The notes beneath the pieces are model-generated. The model was not told the DNA's origin. It searched no databases and was given only the letters and a program-made list of their open reading frames with translations. Position numbers and translations under genes: made by a program. Shown here piece by piece: positions 43,492 through 51,593 of a DNA stretch of 64,000 nucleotides. The first letter of the stretch is position 1; every line of letters starts with the position of its first letter. The stretch is from Kluyvera ascorbata_C (GTDB lineage: Bacteria; Pseudomonadota; Gammaproteobacteria; Enterobacterales; Enterobacteriaceae): assembly GCF_044197065.1 (NCBI RefSeq), contig NZ_JBIQOI010000002.1:930001-994000 (forward strand). Direction: 5' to 3'.

Positions 43492-44973
43492 ATGAATAAA
43501 TCACATTCGCAGCCTAAGGCAATTTACTACGTTGTCGCGCTGCAAATTTGGGAATACTTTAGTTTCTACGGCATGCGCGCACTGCTGATCCTGTATCTCA
43601 CCAACCAACTGAAATACAACGATACCCACGCTTACGAGCTGTTCAGCGCCTACTGTTCACTGGTTTATGTCACGCCAATTCTTGGCGGCTATCTGGCGGA
43701 TAAAGTGCTCGGTAACCGAATGGCGGTGATGCTGGGCGCCCTGCTGATGGTCATCGGCCATATGGTGCTCGGAGCCAGCGAAGTGGCACCAATGTTCCTC
43801 TACCTGTCGCTGGCGATTATCGTCTGCGGCTACGGGCTATTTAAATCCAACATCAGCTGCCTGCTGGGTGAACTGTACGAACCGACCGATCCACGTCGTG
43901 ACGGCGGCTTCTCGCTGCTTTATGCGGCAGGTAACGTCGGTTCTATTGTCGCGCCTATCGCCTGTGGTTTCGCCCAGGAACAGTATAGCTGGGCCATGGG
44001 CTTCACCCTGGCGGCAGTAGGTATGCTGGCGGGTCTGGTTATCTTTATCAGCGGTCGTCGTCACTTTGCCCACACCGCCGGTGTGAACAAAGAAGTGCTG
44101 TGCGCGAAGAAGTTCCTGCTACCAAACTGGGGCTGGCTGCTGGTGCTGCTGGTGGTTGCGCCGCTGTTTATTACCGTGCTGTTCTGGAAAGAGTGGTCGG
44201 TGTATGCGCTGATCGTGGCGTCGATTATTGGTCTGGTGGTGCTGGCAAAAATTTATCGCCGCGCCGAAACCGCCGAACAGCGTAAAGACCTGCGTTTGAT
44301 TGTCGTACTGACCTTCTTTAGCCTGCTGTTCTGGGCGTTTGCTCAGCAGGGCGGCAGCTCCATCAGCCTCTATATCGACCGTTTCGTTAACCGTAACGTG
44401 CTGGGCTATGAAGTGCCAACCGCGATGTTCCAGTCGGTGAATGCCTTTGCCGTAATGCTGTGCGGGATCGTGCTGGCCTGGCTGATTAAAGAGAAAGTGA
44501 CCAACAACCGCGATCTGCGCCTGTGGGGCAAATACGCGTTAGGCCTGGGTCTGATGAGCGCAGGCTTCTGCATTCTGACCCTAAGCGCGCGGTTGTCCGC
44601 AAGCTACGGTCACTCCTCCATGCCGCTGATGCTGCTGGGGCTGTCGGTGATGGGCTTTGCCGAGCTGTTTATCGACCCGGTGGCGATGTCGCAAATCACC
44701 CGTATCCAAATCCCGGGCGTCACCGGCGTGCTGACCGGCATCTATATGCTGCTCTCCGGCGCGGTGGCAAACTACGTGGCGGGGATTATTGCCGACCAGA
44801 CCTCTCAGGGTTCGTTCGACTCTGCGGGCGCGGTGGATTACTCCATCCACGCCTATATTGATGTGTTCGATCAGATAACCTGGGGCGCGCTGGCCTGCGT
44901 CGCCGTGGTGTTGGTTATCTGGCTGTACCATTCGGTGAAAGTGCGCTCCCGCCGCCTTGCCGCCGAAGCGTAA
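43492..44973 (+). CDS. dtpD: Dipeptide permease DtpD (YbgH), POT family
   Basis: 493 aa proton-coupled oligopeptide transporter with about 12-14 transmembrane helices. The POT signature region is LQIWEYFSFYGMRALLILYL (ExxERFxYY-like, helix 1), with GGYLADKVLGNR in the first loop and FAELFIDPVAMSQI in the C-terminal half. The ATG at 43492 matches the family start MNK; a TTG two codons earlier is ignored. Confidence 0.96.
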   Translation: MNKSHSQPKAIYYVVALQIWEYFSFYGMRALLILYLTNQLKYNDTHAYELFSAYCSLVYVTPILGGYLADKVLGNRMAVMLGALLMVIGHMVLGASEVAPMFLYLSLAIIVCGYGLFKSNISCLLGELYEPTDPRRDGGFSLLYAAGNVGSIVAPIACGFAQEQYSWAMGFTLAAVGMLAGLVIFISGRRHFAHTAGVNKEVLCAKKFLLPNWGWLLVLLVVAPLFITVLFWKEWSVYALIVASIIGLVVLAKIYRRAETAEQRKDLRLIVVLTFFSLLFWAFAQQGGSSISLYIDRFVNRNVLGYEVPTAMFQSVNAFAVMLCGIVLAWLIKEKVTNNRDLRLWGKYALGLGLMSAGFCILTLSARLSASYGHSSMPLMLLGLSVMGFAELFIDPVAMSQITRIQIPGVTGVLTGIYMLLSGAVANYVAGIIADQTSQGSFDSAGAVDYSIHAYIDVFDQITWGALACVAVVLVIWLYHSVKVRSRRLAAEA

Positions 44974-44982
44974 CCTCATCCC

Positions 44983-45019
44983 GTAGCCCGGACGAGGCGC
45001 GCCAGCGCCGACTCCGGGA
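44983..45019. repeat. Single REP unit between dtpD and phrB
   Basis: GTAGCCCGGACGAGGCGCG...CTCCGGGA, between the convergent dtpD and phrB. Confidence 0.75.
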
Positions 45020-45031
45020 TTTCCTCCCGTA

Positions 45032-46453
45032 TCACACCTCGTTCTTTTTCGCCGCTTCATAGGCAGCAAGCGTCGCCACCCTCGCCTCAGCGTGATCGAC
45101 AATCGGTCGCGGATAGTGAATCTCAACGCCCTGCTTATCTGCCCACGCCCACGGCTGGTGAATTGCCTTATCCGGCACGTCGGCAAGCTCAGGCAGCCAC
45201 TCGCGGATAAACGCCCCACCTTTATCAAAGCGCTCGCCCTGTGTCGTCGGGTTAAAGATGCGAAAATAAGGCGCCGCGTCCGTTCCCGTTGAGGCCGCCC
45301 ACTGCCAGCCGCCGTTGTTAGCCGCCAGGCAGCCGTCCACCAGTTGCGACATAAAATACTGTTCACCCTGCCGCCAGTCGATCAGCAAATCTTTGACCAG
45401 GAAGCTGGCGACTATCATCCGCAACCGATTATGCATCCAGCCGGTGGCATTAAGCTGCCGCATCGCCGCATCCACTATCGGGTAGCCGGTACGCCCTTCT
45501 TGCCAGGCAGTAAGCGCGTCAGACGGCTCGTGCCAGCGCACGCGATCGGTCCAGTCAATAAACGGGCGATGTTTGCAAAGCCGAGGGAAGTAGGTCATCA
45601 AATGGCGGTAAAACTCGCGCCAGATAAGCTCATTCAGCCAGACGCTACCCGTGCCGCCGTCCAGTGCTTCGGGCTGTTCCGCCAGCAGCCGATACAGGCA
45701 CTGGCGAGGTGAAAGCACACCAACGGCCAGGCAGGCCGACAGGCGGCTGGTGCCTTCAATCGACGGGAAATCGCGCTGAGCCTCATATTCACCCGCCCCC
45801 TCCTGACAAAAACGGCGAAGCTGGCCGATAGCCGCCTTTTCGTCGGGCGGGAAAAGCGCCGGGTCAAACGGCTGCTGGGGATACTGAAAATGAATAGTGG
45901 CGGCGTCGGCCACCGCCGGAGCCGTCCGCGTTTCAGGAGCACGCACGCATTCGGGCATATGCTCTTTCAAGCGCCGCAGCCAGGCATTTTTATACGGCGT
46001 GAAGACCTTATACATTTCGTGGTTGCCGGTCATCACCGCGCCGGGCGGTAGGATCACGCTATCATCAAAGCCCTGACACACCGTGTCCGTCAACGCCCGC
46101 TCCACGGCGGCATCGCGCTGGCGCTCGTTGAATTCATACTGGTAGTTATAAAAAAGCTGCGTCACCTCGTGCTGCTGGCAAACGGTTTTTACCACCTCAA
46201 TGCTGGCGGCAAAGTCAGCCACCTCATGAAAAATCAGCGGGATATTTTTCTCTGCCAGCGTCTGGCGCAGCGCGTTCACCTGCGCGGCGATATAGGCCGC
46301 CTGGCGCGGCGCCATATGGTGCGCTTTCCACTGTTCGGGGGTGGCGATAAACAGCGCCAGCACCTGCGCATCGGGGTCGCGGCAGGCGGCAGCAAGGGCA
46401 AAATTGTCGTGCAGTCGGAGATCGGCGCGAAACCAGACCAGATGGGTAGACAT
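45032..46453 (-). CDS. phrB: Deoxyribodipyrimidine photolyase PhrB
   Basis: 473 aa class I CPD photolyase splitting UV-induced pyrimidine dimers with blue light. It has an N-terminal antenna-binding Rossmann domain (THLVWFRADLRLHDN) and a C-terminal FAD domain with WLNELIWREFYRHL, the Trp electron chain and NNGGWQWAASTGTDAAPYFRIF. Start at MSTHLVWFR with SD AGGA. The partner ybgA of E. coli is absent; a strong palindrome overlaps the promoter-proximal side instead. Confidence 0.96.
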   Translation of the reverse strand: MSTHLVWFRADLRLHDNFALAAACRDPDAQVLALFIATPEQWKAHHMAPRQAAYIAAQVNALRQTLAEKNIPLIFHEVADFAASIEVVKTVCQQHEVTQLFYNYQYEFNERQRDAAVERALTDTVCQGFDDSVILPPGAVMTGNHEMYKVFTPYKNAWLRRLKEHMPECVRAPETRTAPAVADAATIHFQYPQQPFDPALFPPDEKAAIGQLRRFCQEGAGEYEAQRDFPSIEGTSRLSACLAVGVLSPRQCLYRLLAEQPEALDGGTGSVWLNELIWREFYRHLMTYFPRLCKHRPFIDWTDRVRWHEPSDALTAWQEGRTGYPIVDAAMRQLNATGWMHNRLRMIVASFLVKDLLIDWRQGEQYFMSQLVDGCLAANNGGWQWAASTGTDAAPYFRIFNPTTQGERFDKGGAFIREWLPELADVPDKAIHQPWAWADKQGVEIHYPRPIVDHAEARVATLAAYEAAKKNEV

Positions 46454-46461
46454 AAATATCC

Positions 46462-46486
46462 TGAATGTATTCATCTAATACATTCA
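46462..46486. promoter_or_regulatory. Operator-like palindrome at the phrB start
   Basis: Perfect 10-bp arms TGAATGTATT and AATACATTCA around CATCT, only 8 bp upstream of the phrB start codon and adjacent to its SD. It looks like a repressor operator, or an mRNA hairpin blocking initiation. The regulator is unknown. Confidence 0.6.
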
Positions 46487-46515
46487 TATTACACAATTAT
46501 TCGGCACTGCGGTTG

Positions 46516-46596
46516 GTAGGCCGGATAAAGCGTTTACGCTGCCATCCGGCAATGTGCGGCTCGGCTGCCTGATGGCGCTGCGCTTATCAGGCCTAC
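46516..46596. repeat. BIME between phrB and ybfA
   Basis: Inverted REP units at 46516-46552 (GTAGGCCGGATAAAGCG...CCATCCGGCAA) and 46566-46596 (TGCCTGATGGCGCTGCG...CAGGCCTAC). Confidence 0.88.
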
Positions 46597-46601
46597 AAAA
46601 C

Positions 46602-46629
46602 AAAAAACCGCCCCTTTGCAGGAGCGGTT
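46602..46629 (-). terminator. ybfA terminator
   Basis: AACCGCTCC and GGGGCGGTT stem (minus strand) followed by TTTTTTG, 27 bp after the ybfA stop. Confidence 0.85.
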
Positions 46630-46655
46630 CCGTTTATTCATTTACCACGACAATA

Positions 46656-46862
46656 TCAATAGAAGTCGCAGGCGGCCTCTTCAGCCTGTGCCATCCATAC
46701 CGGCTTATCGCTGGTTTTCGACCAGACGCGGTGCAGATAGCTGTAGAAGCGGGCGCGATCTTTCCAGAACAGCATCACCGGTAATGCGACGATCCCCGCC
46801 ACCACGGCGAAAGTACGACGTAACAATACGATGTGTGCAGGATATTTTCTATACAGGTCCAT
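46656..46862 (-). CDS. ybfA: Small membrane protein YbfA
   Basis: 68 aa. One or two hydrophobic segments (IVLLRRTFAVVAGIVALPVMLFW) and a conserved polar tail RARFYSYLHRVWSKTSDKPVWM nearly identical to E. coli YbfA. Function not known. It is divergent from kdpFABC, suggesting a shared control region. Confidence 0.88.
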   Translation of the reverse strand: MDLYRKYPAHIVLLRRTFAVVAGIVALPVMLFWKDRARFYSYLHRVWSKTSDKPVWMAQAEEAACDFY

Positions 46863-47168
46863 ATTCTCTCCCCTAAGTTGGCCGGCAACGCACGCCGGAA
46901 AATGAAGCTCAGTAATCTGACTAAAAGAGTACCGTTATTTGTGTAATTTTACTACTCATCCGACCACTAAATTTTATGTATTTAGTGTTTATTTACATTC
47001 ACGCCGTAATTGAGTTACATGATTGTTAAATTAATACTAACCATTAGTTAAATTGTGGGTTACGGTCATTTTTATACTTTTTTTACACCCCGCCATTCTA
47101 TTTTTGCGAAATTTTTGCACCTAAAAACCTACGCTTAGCGCAATAACTCAACCATCCGGAGGTGGATT
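46863..47168. promoter_or_regulatory. ybfA-kdpF control region with KdpE site
   Basis: AT-rich gap. The T-rich stretch TTTATACTTTTTTTACACCC starts at 47071 and corresponds to the KdpE operator of E. coli kdpFABC. The SD CCGGAGGTGG precedes kdpF. No gene is seen. Confidence 0.75.
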
Positions 47169-47258
47169 GTGACTACAGGCGTAATAGCCGGCACGGTGCT
47201 GGTGTTCCTGTTACTGGCGTATCTGGTTTATGCCCTTTTCAAGGCGGAGGCGCTGTAA
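47169..47258 (+). CDS. kdpF: Kdp potassium ATPase small subunit KdpF
   Basis: 29 aa single-helix peptide starting at GTG: (V/M)TTGVIAGTVLVFLLLAYL, then VYALFKAEAL. It stabilises the KdpFABC complex in the membrane. Its stop codon is followed without a gap by the kdpA ATG. Confidence 0.93.
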   Translation: MTTGVIAGTVLVFLLLAYLVYALFKAEAL

Positions 47259-48938
47259 ATGGCTGCTCAAGGATTTTTACTCGTTGCCAGCTTCCTGCTG
47301 GTACTGTTTTTGCTCGCCCGCCCGCTTGGCAAAGTGCTGGCCGGGATGATCAACAACACGCCGCTGCCGGGGCTTGCCCGCTGTGAAAGCGGGCTCTGGC
47401 GCGTTATGGGCATTTCCAGCCAGGAGATGAGCTGGGGGCACTATACCGTTGCCATCTTGCTGCTGAACCTGGTCGGGCTGCTGGTGCTGTTCGCCATGCT
47501 GATGCTACAGGGCGTGCTGCCGCTGAACCCACAAAACCTTCCGGGGCTGTCATGGCACCTGGCGCTCAATACCGCCGTCAGCTTTGTCAGCAACACCAAC
47601 TGGCAGTCCTATAGTGGTGAAACCACCCTGAGCTATTTCAGCCAGATGGCGGGCCTGACGGTGCAAAACTTCCTCTCTGCCGCTACCGGAATTGCCGTGC
47701 TGTTTGCGCTGGTGCGTGCGTTTGCCCGCCACAGCGTGAACACGCTGGGCAACGCGTGGGTCGATATCACCCGCATCACGCTGTGGCTGCTGCTGCCCAT
47801 TTCTTTGCTGCTGGCGCTGTTCTTCATCCAGCAAGGGGCGTTGCAGAACTTCCTGTCCTACCAGCCGTTTACCACCCTTGAGGGCGCGCATCAGTTGCTG
47901 CCAATGGGGCCGGTTGCCTCGCAGGAAGCCATTAAGATGCTCGGCACCAACGGCGGCGGCTTCTTTAACGCCAACTCCTCACATCCGTTTGAGAACCCGA
48001 CAGCGCTGACCAATTTTGTGCAGATGCTGGCGATTTTCCTCATCCCTGCCGCACTGTGCTTTGCCTTTGGAGAAGCGGTGGGCGATAACCGCCAGGGCCG
48101 CGCCATTCTGTGGGCCATGACGCTTATCTTCGTTATCTGCGTGGCGGTGGTGATGTGGGCTGAAACCCGCGGTAACCCGCACCTGCTGGCCTTCGGTGCC
48201 GACAGCAGCATCAATATGGAAGGTAAAGAGAGCCGCTTTGGCATTCTTGCCAGCAGCCTGTACGCCGTGGTGACCACCGCCGCCTCCTGCGGTGCGGTCA
48301 ACGCGATGCATGATTCCTTTACTGCGCTTGGCGGCATGATCCCGCTGTGGCTGATGCAGATTGGTGAAGTGGTGTTCGGCGGCGTAGGTTCTGGCCTCTA
48401 CGGCATGCTGCTGTTCGTGATGCTGGCGGTGTTTATTGCCGGTCTGATGATTGGCCGCACCCCGGAATATCTTGGTAAAAAAATCGACGTGCCGGAGATG
48501 AAAATGACCGCGCTGGCGATTCTGGTCACCCCGACGTTAGTGCTACTGGGCACCGCGCTGGCAATGATGACCGACGCAGGCCGTAGTGCGATGGCTAACC
48601 CCGGCTCACACGGCTTTAGCGAAGTGCTGTACGCCGTGTCGTCTGCGGCGAACAACAACGGTAGCGCTTTTGCCGGTCTTAGCGCCAATTCACCGTTCTG
48701 GAACTGCCTGCTGGCGTTCTGCATGTTCGTCGGCCGCTTCGGCGTCATCGTGCCGGTCATGGCGATTGCCGGATCGCTGGTCAGCAAAAAAATCCAGCCC
48801 GCTACCCCAGGTACGCTTGCCACCCATGACGCGCTGTTTATCGGCCTGCTGATGGGGACCGTGCTGCTGGTCGGCGCCCTGACCTTTATTCCCGCGCTGG
48901 CGATTGGCCCTGTTGCGGAACATCTTTCCCTGTTTTGA
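47259..48938 (+). CDS. kdpA: K+-transporting ATPase subunit A KdpA
   Basis: 559 aa channel-like subunit of the SKT superfamily with about ten helices. It carries four pore-loop motifs with selectivity-filter glycines (TNWQSYSGE; GTNGGGFFN; TTAASCGAVNA; SSAANNNGSAF). It binds K+ and passes it to KdpB. Confidence 0.98.
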   Translation: MAAQGFLLVASFLLVLFLLARPLGKVLAGMINNTPLPGLARCESGLWRVMGISSQEMSWGHYTVAILLLNLVGLLVLFAMLMLQGVLPLNPQNLPGLSWHLALNTAVSFVSNTNWQSYSGETTLSYFSQMAGLTVQNFLSAATGIAVLFALVRAFARHSVNTLGNAWVDITRITLWLLLPISLLLALFFIQQGALQNFLSYQPFTTLEGAHQLLPMGPVASQEAIKMLGTNGGGFFNANSSHPFENPTALTNFVQMLAIFLIPAALCFAFGEAVGDNRQGRAILWAMTLIFVICVAVVMWAETRGNPHLLAFGADSSINMEGKESRFGILASSLYAVVTTAASCGAVNAMHDSFTALGGMIPLWLMQIGEVVFGGVGSGLYGMLLFVMLAVFIAGLMIGRTPEYLGKKIDVPEMKMTALAILVTPTLVLLGTALAMMTDAGRSAMANPGSHGFSEVLYAVSSAANNNGSAFAGLSANSPFWNCLLAFCMFVGRFGVIVPVMAIAGSLVSKKIQPATPGTLATHDALFIGLLMGTVLLVGALTFIPALAIGPVAEHLSLF

Positions 48939-48958
48939 GTGATGCGGAGCTATTGGTT

Positions 48959-51007
48959 ATGAGTCGTAAACAACTGGCCCTGTTCGAACCCTCACTGGTT
49001 CGCCAGGCGTTGATCGATGCCGTGAAGAAACTGAGCCCGACCATTCAGTGGCGTAACCCGGTGATGTTTATCGTCTGGATAGGCAGCGTACTCACCAGCG
49101 GGCTGGCCCTCGCCATGGCGCTGGGAACCCTGCCGGGTAACGCCTGGTTTAGCGGCGCTATCGCGCTGTGGCTGTGGTTTACCGTACTGTTCGCTAACTT
49201 TGCCGAAGCGATGGCGGAAGGCCGCAGCAAAGCGCAGGCCAACAGCTTGAAAGGGGTCAAGAAAACGTCGTTCGCCCGCAAACTGCGCGAAGCCCGCTAT
49301 GGTGCCGAGATGGATCATGTCCCGGCAGACGAGCTGCGTAAAGGCGATGTGGTGCTGGTCGAAGCCGGGGATATCATTCCCTGCGACGGCGAGGTCATTG
49401 AGGGTGGCGCGTCGGTGGACGAAAGCGCGATAACCGGGGAATCGGCACCGGTTATCCGCGAGTCCGGCGGCGACTTTGCGTCGGTGACCGGCGGGACGCG
49501 CATTCTCTCCGACTGGCTAGTAGTGCGCTGTAGCGTCAACCCTGGCGAAACCTTCCTTGACCGGATGATCGCTATGGTTGAAGGTGCGCAGCGTCGTAAA
49601 ACGCCTAATGAAATTGCCCTGACCATTCTGTTAGTTGCGCTGACTATCGTGTTCCTGCTGGCGACCGCCACCATCTGGCCGTTCTCGGCCTGGAGCGGCA
49701 CGCCGATTAGCGTCACGGTGCTGGTCGCCCTGCTGGTGTGCCTGATCCCCACCACCATCGGCGGCTTACTCTCCGCCATCGGCGTGGCCGGGATGAGCCG
49801 GATGCTGGGCGCCAACGTGATTGCCACCAGCGGCCGTGCGGTAGAAGCGGCGGGCGACGTGGACGTGCTGCTGCTGGATAAAACCGGCACCATCACCCTC
49901 GGCAACCGTCAGGCTTCCCAGTTTCTGCCAGCCGATGGCGTGGACGAGAAAACGCTGGCCGATGCCGCGCAGCTTTCATCGCTGGCGGATGAAACGCCAG
50001 AAGGCCGCAGCATCGTGGTGCTGGCGAAACAGCGCTTTAATCTGCGCGAGCGGGATCTGCAAACGCTGCATGCCACCTTTGTGCCGTTTACCGCCCAAAG
50101 CCGCATGAGCGGGATCAACATCGACAACCGCCTGATCCGTAAAGGCTCCGTCGATGCCATTCGCCGCCATATCGAGAGCAACGGCGGCCGCTTCCCGCAG
50201 GACGTGGAGCAAAAAGTCGAAAGCGTTGCCCGTCTGGGCGCCACGCCGCTGGTGGTCGCCGAAGGCGCGCGAGTGCTTGGCGTTATCTCACTGAAAGATA
50301 TCGTTAAAGGCGGCATTAAAGAGCGCTTCGCTCAGCTGCGCAAAATGGGTATCAAAACGGTGATGATCACCGGTGACAACCGCCTCACCGCGGCGGCCAT
50401 CGCTGCCGAAGCGGGCGTGGATGATTTCCTCGCTGAAGCCACGCCGGAGGCCAAACTGGCGCTGATTCGCCAGTATCAATCCGAAGGTCGCATGGTGGCG
50501 ATGACCGGCGACGGCACCAACGATGCCCCGGCGCTGGCGCAGGCCGACGTGGCGGTGGCGATGAACTCCGGGACCCAGGCGGCGAAAGAGGCTGGCAACA
50601 TGGTGGATCTGGACTCGAACCCCACCAAGCTGATTGAAGTAGTGCATATCGGTAAACAGATGCTGATGACCCGTGGTTCCCTGACCACCTTTAGTATTGC
50701 CAACGACGTCGCCAAGTACTTCGCCATCATTCCGGCGGCGTTCGCGGCAAGCTGGCCGCAGCTTGGCGTGCTCAACATCATGCACCTCCACTCGCCAAAT
50801 TCAGCCATCCTGAGTGCGGTGATTTTTAACGCCCTGATCATCGTCTTCCTGCTGCCGCTGGCGCTGAAAGGGGTGAGCTACCGTCCGCTCTCCGCCTCGG
50901 CCATGCTGCGCCGTAACCTGTGGATCTACGGTGCCGGTGGTCTGGTTGTGCCGTTTATTGGCATCAAAGTTATCGATTTACTGCTGACCCTGCTGGGTCT
51001 GGTCTGA
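48959..51007 (+). CDS. kdpB: K+-transporting ATPase subunit B KdpB
   Basis: 682 aa P-type ATPase. Phosphorylation loop DKTGT (Asp about 307), actuator TGES, hinge MTGDGTNDAPALAQADVAVAM. Start at MSRKQLALFEPSL with SD GCGGAG; the eight-codon in-frame upstream extension is not used. It lies 20 bp after kdpA. Confidence 0.98.
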   Translation: MSRKQLALFEPSLVRQALIDAVKKLSPTIQWRNPVMFIVWIGSVLTSGLALAMALGTLPGNAWFSGAIALWLWFTVLFANFAEAMAEGRSKAQANSLKGVKKTSFARKLREARYGAEMDHVPADELRKGDVVLVEAGDIIPCDGEVIEGGASVDESAITGESAPVIRESGGDFASVTGGTRILSDWLVVRCSVNPGETFLDRMIAMVEGAQRRKTPNEIALTILLVALTIVFLLATATIWPFSAWSGTPISVTVLVALLVCLIPTTIGGLLSAIGVAGMSRMLGANVIATSGRAVEAAGDVDVLLLDKTGTITLGNRQASQFLPADGVDEKTLADAAQLSSLADETPEGRSIVVLAKQRFNLRERDLQTLHATFVPFTAQSRMSGINIDNRLIRKGSVDAIRRHIESNGGRFPQDVEQKVESVARLGATPLVVAEGARVLGVISLKDIVKGGIKERFAQLRKMGIKTVMITGDNRLTAAAIAAEAGVDDFLAEATPEAKLALIRQYQSEGRMVAMTGDGTNDAPALAQADVAVAMNSGTQAAKEAGNMVDLDSNPTKLIEVVHIGKQMLMTRGSLTTFSIANDVAKYFAIIPAAFAASWPQLGVLNIMHLHSPNSAILSAVIFNALIIVFLLPLALKGVSYRPLSASAMLRRNLWIYGAGGLVVPFIGIKVIDLLLTLLGLV

Positions 51008-51017
51008 GGAAATAGCC

Positions 51018-51593
51018 ATGTCTGCATTACGTCCTGCTATCGTGATTTTTCTGTTCCTGGCGCTTATCACCGGAGGGCTCTACCCGCTGCTGACTACCGC
51101 GTTGGGGCAGTGGTTCTTCCCGGCACAGTCGGGAGGGTCGTTAATCATCGAAAACCATGAGATTCGCGGATCGTACCTGATCGGCCAGAACTTTACCGAT
51201 CCCCGCTATTTCCAGGGCCGTCCTTCTGCCACCTCGGACACCCCGGATAACCCGATGGCGTCCGGCGGTAGCAACCTGGCGGGCAGCAACCCGGCGCTGG
51301 ATAAACTATTCACTGACCGTATCGCCGCCCTGCGTGCCGCTAACCCGGACGCCAGCCATGAAGTCCCGGTTGAACTGGTTACCGCCTCCGCCAGCGGGCT
51401 GGACCCCAACCTGACACCAGCCGCCGCACTGTGGCAGATACCGCGTATCGCCAAAGCGCGTAACGTCCCGGCAGAGTGGCTGCGTAAAGAGGTAGAAGCC
51501 GCAACGCATTCTCCGCTGCTCGGCTTTCTCGGACAACCTGTGGTAAATATTACTAAGCTGAATATGGCGCTGGATGCCCACAAGGATAACTGA
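51018..51593 (+). CDS. kdpC: K+-transporting ATPase subunit C KdpC
   Basis: 191 aa, one N-terminal transmembrane helix (IVIFLFLALITGGLYPLLTTAL) and a periplasmic domain with RPSATSDTPDNPMASGGSN and VPVELVTASASGLDPN. It stabilises the KdpAB complex. Confidence 0.97.
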   Translation: MSALRPAIVIFLFLALITGGLYPLLTTALGQWFFPAQSGGSLIIENHEIRGSYLIGQNFTDPRYFQGRPSATSDTPDNPMASGGSNLAGSNPALDKLFTDRIAALRAANPDASHEVPVELVTASASGLDPNLTPAAALWQIPRIAKARNVPAEWLRKEVEAATHSPLLGFLGQPVVNITKLNMALDAHKDN

